Assembly: GCA_001793825.1 (NCBI GenBank)
Contig: MGIQ01000001.1
Coordinates: 1-40,188, forward strand
Length of the DNA stretch: 40,188 bases
Direction of reading: 5' to 3'
Source: Candidatus Wolfebacteria bacterium RIFCSPLOWO2_01_FULL_38_11
GTDB taxonomy: Bacteria; Patescibacteriota; Minisyncoccia; UBA6257; UBA9933
Shown here: positions 1 to 8,029 of the stretch, in pieces
Position numbering within the stretch: the stretch's first letter is position 1
How the letters are laid out: every line of letters begins with the position of its first letter
Position numbers and translations under genes: made by a program
The notes under the pieces: generated by a model
The model's database searches: none
Seen by the model: the letters and a program-made list of their open reading frames with translations, nothing else
What the model was told of the DNA's origin: nothing

Positions 1-23
1 ATTAACTAAACTCAATTAGTAAT

Positions 24-113
24 GGAGGCGTGCGTGAGTGGTTGAAACGAACTGTCTTGAAAACAGTTATACCCGAAAGGGTATCGAAGGTTCGAATCCT
101 TCCGCCTCCGCCA
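24..113 (+). tRNA. tRNA-Ser (anticodon UGA), long variable arm, CCA encoded
   Basis: Acceptor ggaggcg/cgcctcc, discriminator G, encoded CCA; anticodon arm actgt-cttgaaa-acagt (TGA); variable-arm stem taccc/gggta; T arm ggttcgaatcc. Confidence 0.95.
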
Positions 114-172
114 GAAAGGATTTTATCTAAAAAGCTCTGTCAAATTTGAAAAAATTCGCTGAAAATTTTTTC

Positions 173-211
173 CGGCAAGCAGGCTTGCCTATAGACAAGC
201 AGGTCGTCCTG
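173..211. repeat. Two short palindromic hairpins (REP-like intergenic unit)
   Basis: ggcaag-cagg-cttgcc followed by cagg-tcgt-cctg. Confidence 0.45.
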
Positions 212-320
212 TTAATAGGAGGGAGAAACACTTTACAAAAAATTATTTATAAGTTATTATAAAATGATATTAAAGATACAGAAATAAAGTCGAGTTTCTG
301 AATACAAATAAAATAATTAC

Positions 321-518
321 ATGAACGGAACTATTAAAACTCTTACAGATAAAGGATATGGTTTTATTTCCCGCGAAGGCGAAACAAAAGACCTTTTCTT
401 TCATTCTAAAGAATTAAGTGGCGTATCATATGACGAATTGAAGGTTGGCGATGCCGTTACCTTTGAAGTCGTTGAAGGCGAAAAAGGCCCAGCCGCTACA
501 AACGTATCGCGCGCGTAA
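321..518 (+). CDS. Cold-shock domain protein (CspA family)
   Basis: MNGTIKTLTDKGYGFISREGETKDLFFHSKEL...VTFEVVEGEKGPAATNV has RNP1/RNP2-like motifs and CSD length (65 aa). Confidence 0.93.
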   Translation: MNGTIKTLTDKGYGFISREGETKDLFFHSKELSGVSYDELKVGDAVTFEVVEGEKGPAATNVSRA

Positions 519-530
519 GCGTTGTAAAAG

Positions 531-566
531 AAACCGCTCCGATATTATATTGGGGCGGTTTTTTTA
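531..566 (+). terminator. Rho-independent terminator after csp
   Basis: accgctcc-gatattatatt-ggggcggt followed by a T-run. Confidence 0.8.
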
Positions 567-634
567 ATTCTTTTTTGTATATTATCCACAGATAGATAAT
601 TTAATGTATGATATAATTTCTTTATAAGACAATA

Positions 635-1141
635 ATGAACAAAGTAATAAAAATTATATTAATAGTTATCATAATAATTTTAATAGCCGCTTTTATCGGC
701 GGGATTGTTTATTACAGAAGAATACTTAACAGGCAACATTTAAAAGATGAGATTTTAAATTCGCCCGAGGCGATATCGTTTAAAATAAACAATTTTATTT
801 TACAGCCGCGGAAAAAAGATTTTGGCAGCCAGCTTCCTCCGGAATTTCCCAAAGAGATTCCCATTGAGTCGGGCGTTAAAATTGAACAAAGTTACGGTCT
901 CAATTATCAAAATCAGAAACAGCTTTCATTGGTTTTCCAATCAGAAAAAACGGTTTTGAAAAATTATGACATTTACTATGACTATCTGATAAAGAATAAC
1001 TGGAATATCATCAATAATCATCGGGGTGAAAATATTTCTTCGCTTTATGCTTCAAAAGAAAGTCAAAAAATTAATATCACGATTTTTTATGACGAAACTT
1101 CCAAGAAAGCCAAAGTAAGCATCAGTGTTTTGGAAAGATAA
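635..1141 (+). CDS. Conserved hypothetical, N-terminal TM anchored protein (paralogue of 2109..2624)
   Basis: N-terminal hydrophobic segment; the C-terminal ~110 aa align with the 2109..2624 product (DFGxxxPPxFxxEIPIExxxKIEQSY...). Confidence 0.8.
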   Translation: MNKVIKIILIVIIIILIAAFIGGIVYYRRILNRQHLKDEILNSPEAISFKINNFILQPRKKDFGSQLPPEFPKEIPIESGVKIEQSYGLNYQNQKQLSLVFQSEKTVLKNYDIYYDYLIKNNWNIINNHRGENISSLYASKESQKINITIFYDETSKKAKVSISVLER

Positions 1142-1154
1142 GTCATTAATTAAT

Positions 1155-2096
1155 ATGTTTAAAAAATTCAATCTTATTCAGATTTTATCCGTAATTATTT
1201 TAGGATTATCTATCAGCGCGGTTTTTTTTCCTTTTAAACAGGCTCAATTTAATGTTTACGGCGCCGCAGTTTGTCCGGCTTCGTGGTATGGCCAGGAAAT
1301 TTCCGCCACTGCTTATGAATACGATCCTGACCCTGCAGATGGTTGTCGGCCGTGTTTTACCACTGGCTATGTCAGATGCGACAGCATCGGGAATCTTAGT
1401 TATCGGACCATAACTTCGTATAGCGGAACAAAAGCTACAAACGGAAGCTGGGGAGTTAAAAGCGAACGGTGTTCTCCTTATAACGTTTGGCAGGCAACCG
1501 AGAGTCGAGATTCGGGCTATATATCATCAGCAGGCGATATAAACGTGAGTTATTTTAATTATCCGCAGATGAAATTTCTTAGTCCGGGAAATTATTCGTA
1601 TTTTAGCCGCTATGTTAAAAGTTATTGTAATCAAACAGACTGGGTATTTCCCCAATATACTGCCGATGGTTATCTTGATTTTAATCTTAGTAATGGGAAT
1701 TTAACAGTTAGAAATTCCCATCGCGATGGTTCTTGGAAAGAGCAGAGCGTTGCTTTTTCACTGGGCGTTCCTCCTCCGCCGCCTTTAGTCGGCACTATTA
1801 ATATTGCAAGCAATAATTCTTCATCTTCTTGGACAATTGCCGGACCAGAAATAATTACTGGCTCGGGCATTTCAGCTGCCTATACTGATAAACCCGAAGG
1901 CATTTATACGATTGTTTGGAATAATGTTGCCGGTTATACCACTCCTTCAACCGAGAGCCAAACCTTAATTGCTGGCGGAGCAATTACTTTTATCGGCAAC
2001 TATCAATTGATTTCTCCGCCTCCGCCACCTCCTCCTCCAGCGCCTACTTCTTCGCCTTCGAGTAAATTTAAATTGGAGGAGATAATACCCGAATAA
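1155..2096 (+). CDS. Putative exported surface protein with one SWTI-GP/YTIVWN beta domain and a proline-rich C-terminus
   Basis: Start at internal Met (MFKKFNLIQ...) avoids overlap with the upstream gene; signal-like N-terminus; domain SSWTIAGPEIITGSG...GIYTIVWNNVAGYTTP; PPPPPPPPAP tail. Confidence 0.75.
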   Translation: MFKKFNLIQILSVIILGLSISAVFFPFKQAQFNVYGAAVCPASWYGQEISATAYEYDPDPADGCRPCFTTGYVRCDSIGNLSYRTITSYSGTKATNGSWGVKSERCSPYNVWQATESRDSGYISSAGDINVSYFNYPQMKFLSPGNYSYFSRYVKSYCNQTDWVFPQYTADGYLDFNLSNGNLTVRNSHRDGSWKEQSVAFSLGVPPPPPLVGTINIASNNSSSSWTIAGPEIITGSGISAAYTDKPEGIYTIVWNNVAGYTTPSTESQTLIAGGAITFIGNYQLISPPPPPPPPAPTSSPSSKFKLEEIIPE

Positions 2097-2108
2097 AATT
2101 ATTAATTA

Positions 2109-2624
2109 ATGGAAAATCTCAAAATTAAGAACTTAATAATCGGCGCGCTGATAATTTTAGTAATTATCGCGGCAGTTATTTTTTTGAGTATTTATTGGAG
2201 AAATTATCAAAAATCATCTAAAAATTTTCAGGTTCAATCATTGATGCAAGTCGAACTCGAAGCCCAGCCGAAAGTTTACAAACCCGCAAAGACAGATTTT
2301 GGTAATAAAATCCCTCCGGATTTTATTCAGGAAATTCCTATTGAAAAAAAAGCCAAAATCGAACAAAGTTATTCTTTTGACTATTCCGGACAAAAGCAAT
2401 TGACAATTGTTTTTGAATCAGAAAAAACCATTGAACAGAACCGAAAAATCTATTCCGATTTTCTTGCCAATAATCAATGGTCAGTCGTCAATAATTATTT
2501 TGATAAAAAAATTGCCTCCTTATATGGCTTAAAAGAGAATAAGGAAATCAACGTGACGATTTCTTTTGATGAGCTGGCCAAAAAAACTAAGGTTAGTATC
2601 AGTATTTTAGAAAAACAGATTTAA
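2109..2624 (+). CDS. Conserved hypothetical, N-terminal TM anchored protein (paralogue of 635..1141)
   Basis: Shared C-terminal domain with 635..1141. Confidence 0.8.
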   Translation: MENLKIKNLIIGALIILVIIAAVIFLSIYWRNYQKSSKNFQVQSLMQVELEAQPKVYKPAKTDFGNKIPPDFIQEIPIEKKAKIEQSYSFDYSGQKQLTIVFESEKTIEQNRKIYSDFLANNQWSVVNNYFDKKIASLYGLKENKEINVTISFDELAKKTKVSISILEKQI

Positions 2625-3961
2625 TGGCGATCTCATGTAAAAAAATTTTTTTAGCCACATTGTCTTTATTGGTTTTTTTTGGAACAATGGCCGTCGTTTT
2701 GGAAGATGTTGAAGCGATGATCGGCTGTTCCACCATTAATTCTTCCCAGATTAGAATTTATAAAACTGCCTGCGCTGACAGTTCTAATATTGTGGCGCGC
2801 AATGTCAACACTAATCAAACAAGTCCGACTTTAACCTGCGTCAGCCCTTATTGGAACAATACCGGCCTGACCGCGCTTTTTAATAATTACAGCAGTTCAG
2901 AGGGCCGGACATTTTGTATAGCTTCTTTATTATCCGGCGTATATCCTTCAATCAATATTAAGGTTAACTCAAATATCTCGGCTTCTTGGAGAATTACCGG
3001 TCCTCAAAATATTTATGATTCCGGCGTTTCCGGAGACTACACAATGCCGCCGGGAACTTACACTATAATTTGGGGCAGCGTCAGTGGTTATAATACTCCT
3101 CCTTCTGAAACCCTAACTGCTACCGCTTCCGGAAGTAACGCTATTATTACTTTTAACGGCAATTATCAGCCGTCTTCTCCACCGCCGCCTTCTGTTTCCT
3201 GCGCGCCGGATAAAACAGTTGCCAATACAGGAGAGATCGTCAGATGGAGCGTTATTCCTCCTTCAAGTTCGCCCGGAATCACTTATTCCTGGTCTGGCAC
3301 TGACGGTCTTTCGGGAAATACTGCGTCAGTTGATAAAATTTATTTTACCAGCGGCGCCAAAAGCGCTTCGGTAAACATAGCGACATTAGGCAGTCTTCGG
3401 CCGGCGACTTATTCCTGCGGAAACGTAAATATTGCTTCTTCGGTCGGCATCGTTAATGTTTCTTCTAATAATTCTTTCGCTTCCTGGACAATCACCGGTC
3501 CTTCAAATAAAACCGGTTCCGGATATTTTGATTCTTACGGCAATATGTCAGCAGGAATCTATACGATTGTCTGGAACTCGGTTTCCGGCTACAATACGCC
3601 AATTTCCGAATCAAAAAATTTAACTGACGGAGAAATAATAAATTTTTCAGGAATTTATAATCCAATAGCATCTGTTGCGCCTCTCTCAGTTTCCTGTTCG
3701 CCGAGCAAGACAAAAATTAAAATCAACGAAACGGTTGTTTGGACTGCTTCGGTAAGCGGCGGGATTTCTCCCTACAGCTATTCTTGGTTTGGCAGCGAGA
3801 GTTTAAGCGGTACGATCAATCCTATTGATAAACTTTATACAACCAGCGGAACTAAAAACGCTTATGTGACTGTCAAGGACAATGACGGACAGCAGTTAAC
3901 ATCCAATTGCGGCACAATAAGCGTTTCAAAAAGTAGTATAATAGAAACTCCTCCTCGTTAA
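2624..3961 (+). CDS. Putative exported multi-domain surface protein (two SWTI-GP/YTIVWN domains alternating with two PKD/Ig-like domains)
   Basis: Repeats SWRITGP...GTYTIIWGSVSGYNTP and SWTITGP...GIYTIVWNSVSGYNTP; VSCAPDKT...YSWSGTDGLSG and VSCSPSKT...YSWFGSESLSG. Confidence 0.8.
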   Translation: MAISCKKIFLATLSLLVFFGTMAVVLEDVEAMIGCSTINSSQIRIYKTACADSSNIVARNVNTNQTSPTLTCVSPYWNNTGLTALFNNYSSSEGRTFCIASLLSGVYPSINIKVNSNISASWRITGPQNIYDSGVSGDYTMPPGTYTIIWGSVSGYNTPPSETLTATASGSNAIITFNGNYQPSSPPPPSVSCAPDKTVANTGEIVRWSVIPPSSSPGITYSWSGTDGLSGNTASVDKIYFTSGAKSASVNIATLGSLRPATYSCGNVNIASSVGIVNVSSNNSFASWTITGPSNKTGSGYFDSYGNMSAGIYTIVWNSVSGYNTPISESKNLTDGEIINFSGIYNPIASVAPLSVSCSPSKTKIKINETVVWTASVSGGISPYSYSWFGSESLSGTINPIDKLYTTSGTKNAYVTVKDNDGQQLTSNCGTISVSKSSIIETPPR

Positions 3962-3978
3962 GCTTAAAGAAACACAAA

Positions 3979-4965
3979 ATGTCTTACGAACTTTATTTTA
4001 ATATTCTTTTAATCGCAATCGGAATTTTTGTGATTATAAAATCCGGCGCCTATGTTGTTAAGGCGTCAGTCAATATTGCCCATTTCCTCAATGTTTCGGA
4101 ATTCACTCTTTCTTTCATTTTAATGGCATTTGCCACCACTTTGCCGGAATTTGGAATCGGCATCAGCTCTTCTTTAAATAACCAACCTTTGATTTCTTTG
4201 GGAAATATTTTCGGCTCTAATATCTTAAATCTCACCTTTATTCTCGGTCTTATTGCCGTAATTGCGGGGAAAATTACCATTGACGAAAAAGATAAAATTC
4301 ACAAGAGCTGGCTTAATTTTTTTCTTGCCATTTCTCCGGTGGTTTTAATGCTGGATTTAGAACTTTCTAGATGGGAAGGAATTGCCTTAATCATTCTTTT
4401 TATACTTCACTTGGCGAAAATTTTTCACTTAAAGCAATTTATAGAACACCATCATCATTTTTGGAGCGCCTTTATCAAAAATTTCGGCCACCCGTCTAGC
4501 GCTTTAAGCGTCAAACATTTTTTCAAAAACATAATTATTTTTATTATTGCCGTTGTTTTTCTTCTAAGTTCGGCTTATTTTGTTGTTAAAGGAGTGGAAT
4601 CGGTTTCAATTAAAATCGGTTTGTCCAGTATTTTAATCGCGCTGTTTGTCGTTGCCTTTGGTACCAGTTTGCCTGAACTTATTTTTGGCCTGCGTTCGGC
4701 TTTAAGCGGAAATGGGAATCTTTCGCTTGGCAATTTATTCGGTGCTTCCGTCCTTAATTCCACTTGGGTTTTAGGAATCACCGCTCTAATAAGCCCGATT
4801 CAGATTATTGATGCTGTTTCTTTCTACGTCAGCGCTTTGGCGATGATTTTAGTTCTTTTTCTCGCAAATTTATTTTTAAAAACTTATAACTCCATTACTC
4901 GCCGCGAAGGCATTCTGCTTCTTTTTATTTATTTGGTTTTTGTTTTTGTCCAGTTTTTTATTTAA
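3979..4965 (+). CDS. Calcium/sodium antiporter, CaCA family (YrbG-like)
   Basis: Two inverted-repeat alpha motifs, FATTLPEFGIGISSS..GNIFGSN and FGTSLPELIFGLRSA..GNLFGAS; multiple TMs. Confidence 0.92.
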   Translation: MSYELYFNILLIAIGIFVIIKSGAYVVKASVNIAHFLNVSEFTLSFILMAFATTLPEFGIGISSSLNNQPLISLGNIFGSNILNLTFILGLIAVIAGKITIDEKDKIHKSWLNFFLAISPVVLMLDLELSRWEGIALIILFILHLAKIFHLKQFIEHHHHFWSAFIKNFGHPSSALSVKHFFKNIIIFIIAVVFLLSSAYFVVKGVESVSIKIGLSSILIALFVVAFGTSLPELIFGLRSALSGNGNLSLGNLFGASVLNSTWVLGITALISPIQIIDAVSFYVSALAMILVLFLANLFLKTYNSITRREGILLLFIYLVFVFVQFFI

Positions 4966-5057
4966 ATTAAAAAAAGGATAAATCTTGCAAATAACGAATT
5001 ATCGCTATATAACCTTATATAGTTGTTCTCATAAAATCTAATAAGGAGGTGATTTGA

Positions 5058-5801
5058 TTGGATAAGATAAAGATTTACGCTCACCGGTGCGCAATGCTTG
5101 ATGGCCCTGAAAATAATATCTCCACTGCAATAATGGCTTTGGCTCGCGGCGCTGACGGGTTGGAATGCGATATTTTACTGACCAAAGACGGACATCCGGT
5201 AGCGGCTCATGATGACAATTTGTCGCGAATCAGCAACGGCCATATTACAAAAAAAATTTCGGAAATGAAATTGGAAGATGTTATAAAAATTTCCCTGCCC
5301 GGTGGCGTGAAAATAAATCATCTTCGTGATTTTTTGGCCGTGGCAGAGGGGTCCGCGGAAAAAATAATTTTTATCGAAATAAAAAAAATAAATTTCTCCA
5401 ATCGGCTGATTGAAGCGGTATTAAAAGAAATAAAAGCGCATCCATCGGCAAATGTAGTCATTATTTCTTTTGACGAAAACATTTTGATGAATTTTTTTGT
5501 TAAAAATCCCAATCTCAAAGTAAAGATCGGATTAATAATAGGAAAAATAAGCCAACTTATGAATCTCGAGCAGTTTCTTATAAATTATGACTGCGTTTTA
5601 ATGGGTTGGGATTCAGAAAGGTTCTGGACAAAGATGTTGTTTAAAATAGCGTTTAATTGCTTGGCCGTGAAAAAGCAATTGAAAAATCTGGATCTTGACA
5701 GGATTTATACTGGCATTGCCAGCAATAAGAAAGACTTGGAGTGGTTTAAAAAGCGGGGTTTTACCAAAATCTTTTCCGACACAATGGCGGTTATTTCTTA
5801 A
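5058..5801 (+). CDS. Glycerophosphodiester phosphodiesterase family protein (GDPD)
   Basis: TTG start behind a strong SD (aaggaggtga); AHR...PENN...GADGLECDILLTKDGHPVAAHDD. Confidence 0.88.
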   Translation: MDKIKIYAHRCAMLDGPENNISTAIMALARGADGLECDILLTKDGHPVAAHDDNLSRISNGHITKKISEMKLEDVIKISLPGGVKINHLRDFLAVAEGSAEKIIFIEIKKINFSNRLIEAVLKEIKAHPSANVVIISFDENILMNFFVKNPNLKVKIGLIIGKISQLMNLEQFLINYDCVLMGWDSERFWTKMLFKIAFNCLAVKKQLKNLDLDRIYTGIASNKKDLEWFKKRGFTKIFSDTMAVIS

Positions 5802-5813
5802 ATAGCCGCCATT
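5783..5813. terminator. Bidirectional terminator between convergent genes
   Basis: aatggcggttattt-ctt-aaatagccgccatt with flanking T/A tracts. Confidence 0.75.
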
Positions 5814-5814
5814 T

Positions 5815-7389
5815 TTATTTATGTTTTGGAGGATTGCTCCATTTTGGAGTAATCCAGAAACCCAATCGGAATTTTCCGGAAAGCATCAGCCGAGTTTGGG
5901 CATCGAGTCCCGGAAAAGCGCCGAAAATTATCATTGTTATTAAAAGTAATGGCCATTGGAGAATCATCAGGAGATATTTATGTCCGCCGTATTCAATTGG
6001 TTTTGGCGGCAAAATTATCATTGTTAGATAAGCAGAGGAGATGATGCCGATTGATGCCAAGGTCATCAGCCAGCGGGTAATTTGAGGCAGGTTATAAGCC
6101 AAAAGAGTTTGATTGAAAACTTCACCGCCCAAAAATATTGGAAGCCAGCCGAGCATAAAAATAATCAAGGCATTAGTCGACCACGACCAAAAACTTTCGA
6201 TGTAAATCCAGCTGTAATGCCATTTTTGATAAAGCGGAATTTTTTTATTTTTTAGAAAACCAAAAAGCATATAAGGGATGTTCTCGCAGCCCCAGCCCCA
6301 GCGTCTCTGCTGTTTGTATAAATTTTTCATTGTTTGCCAAAATGTTTCAGCCACATTAGCGTCCATTTTTACCGGATAATATAAAGGTATTACGCCGTAA
6401 TTACCGTTGTGATGGAATAAGCATTGCCAGAAAATCCGGGAATCTTCGCTAACCATATTTTTTTGCCAGAAATCAGCATTGATCAAAGCCCGCAAAGGCA
6501 TTGAATGGGAGGAAAAAGTCGTTAATCTGTCCGCTCTTTCTTGTTGAAGCATATGCCAGAAAGTTGCGGAAAAAGCGACCACTCGGGCAAGAGAGGGTGC
6601 CTGCCAAATATTATTGATATAAAAAGGCACGGGTTGATAGCTGAAATTTTGATTATCGGGCGTTGTTAAAAAAACATAAGTCAGCCGGCTGAAATATTCG
6701 GGGTAAACAACAGTATCAATATCAAAAGCCGAAACAATGATTTTATCGTATGAAATTTTTAGATTATCAATTATTTTTCTCTTGGTTTCTTTCCCGGCGT
6801 AAGCGATATTCGATCCTTTGCCGGGAATTTCATCAGCTAAATCTTTCGGGTGAACGGTAATTAAAAATTTATAAAATTTATCGCCGAATTCATTTTTAAT
6901 TCTTCGGGCGATCTTTAAAGCATTTTCTCCCGCGCGCTCTTCGGCTCCCAAAACCACAATCATTTTATCTTTTGGATAATTGGCACTTGCCAAACTTTCA
7001 ATTGAAGCGCGAATAGTTTCTTCCGGTTCATTATAAAAAGGCAGAATAATTAAATGGAAAATATCTTTCCAATTCTTAATTTTTAATTCTTCATTCTGAA
7101 TTAGCTTGCTGAGCCAATTTATTTTCAAATTTTCCCTGACCTTTTTAAAAGCGCTTCGCAAATGGAGCGAAAGATAAATAGTTTTCAATAACCAATAAAT
7201 ATCAAAAATAATAATGAAAAAAGCGGCGAAAATCGGCGTGAGCCAAGAAATAAAAACAACTCCTAGAAGAGTCAGCCAGGAAAGAGCGCCCGGAATAATT
7301 TCTAAAAATCGATAAATTCGCCGCTCTCGCGAGTTTTCCAGATCTTGAGATGAGGCGGCGTTAAGATAATAATATTGGGAAGGCAACAT
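5815..7389 (-). CDS. Family 2 glycosyltransferase, membrane (cellulose synthase-like)
   Basis: VVLGAEERAGENA..., SAFDIDTVVYPEYFSRL (D-x-D), QQRRWGWG (QxxRW), C-terminal TMs. Confidence 0.88.
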   Translation of the reverse strand: MLPSQYYYLNAASSQDLENSRERRIYRFLEIIPGALSWLTLLGVVFISWLTPIFAAFFIIIFDIYWLLKTIYLSLHLRSAFKKVRENLKINWLSKLIQNEELKIKNWKDIFHLIILPFYNEPEETIRASIESLASANYPKDKMIVVLGAEERAGENALKIARRIKNEFGDKFYKFLITVHPKDLADEIPGKGSNIAYAGKETKRKIIDNLKISYDKIIVSAFDIDTVVYPEYFSRLTYVFLTTPDNQNFSYQPVPFYINNIWQAPSLARVVAFSATFWHMLQQERADRLTTFSSHSMPLRALINADFWQKNMVSEDSRIFWQCLFHHNGNYGVIPLYYPVKMDANVAETFWQTMKNLYKQQRRWGWGCENIPYMLFGFLKNKKIPLYQKWHYSWIYIESFWSWSTNALIIFMLGWLPIFLGGEVFNQTLLAYNLPQITRWLMTLASIGIISSAYLTMIILPPKPIEYGGHKYLLMILQWPLLLITMIIFGAFPGLDAQTRLMLSGKFRLGFWITPKWSNPPKHK

Positions 7390-7424
7390 ATATGCGCTAA
7401 AATCCGGGATTGGGGATAAATATT

Positions 7425-7453
7425 TTGTTATATTAGCATAAATTCTTTATAAT
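7425..7453 (+). promoter_or_regulatory. Sigma-70-like promoter
   Basis: TTGTTA-N17-TATAAT upstream of 7485. Confidence 0.55.
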
Positions 7454-7484
7454 TTAAAAAGGAACAAAAGTTTTAAATAAAATC

Positions 7485-8009
7485 ATGGAACTCAATATTC
7501 TTTCTTTATTATTAAAGGCAATTCGGGGATTTCATATTTTGGGAGCGCTTTTTGGCACTGGCGCAGCAACTTTGGAGGAAATTTTATATTTTAGGGACAT
7601 TCGTGACGGAAAAATAGACGAATGGGAAGCAAGACAATTAAGAATTACTTATAAAATAATGCGCTGGAGCATAATTACCTTGATTATTTCCGGCGTTGCC
7701 ATGGTTGCCATTTTGAGATTCAAATATTCGCCGGCGGTTTTATACGATCCGCGGCTCGTGGCAAAATATATTATTGTCGGCATTATGATTATTAATGCCG
7801 TTTTAATTCAATTTAAAAAAATTCCGATGTCAATAGCCAGTCCTCTGTCACTTACTTCGTGGTGGGCAGAATCGATTTTGGGCAGGTGGCGCGGATTAGA
7901 AGCTTCGCTTTATGTTATAATGATTGGGTATTTTATCGCAGTGGTTGTTGTCGGATTAATTTTGTATAATATTAAAAAATTGGCAATGAGACCGAAAAAT
8001 TTGCCATAA
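7485..8009 (+). CDS. Conserved integral membrane protein, unknown function
   Basis: 174 aa with about four hydrophobic helices; just upstream of the copper gene cluster. Confidence 0.7.
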   Translation: MELNILSLLLKAIRGFHILGALFGTGAATLEEILYFRDIRDGKIDEWEARQLRITYKIMRWSIITLIISGVAMVAILRFKYSPAVLYDPRLVAKYIIVGIMIINAVLIQFKKIPMSIASPLSLTSWWAESILGRWRGLEASLYVIMIGYFIAVVVVGLILYNIKKLAMRPKNLP

Positions 8010-8029
8010 ATTACCAGTTTAAATCATTT

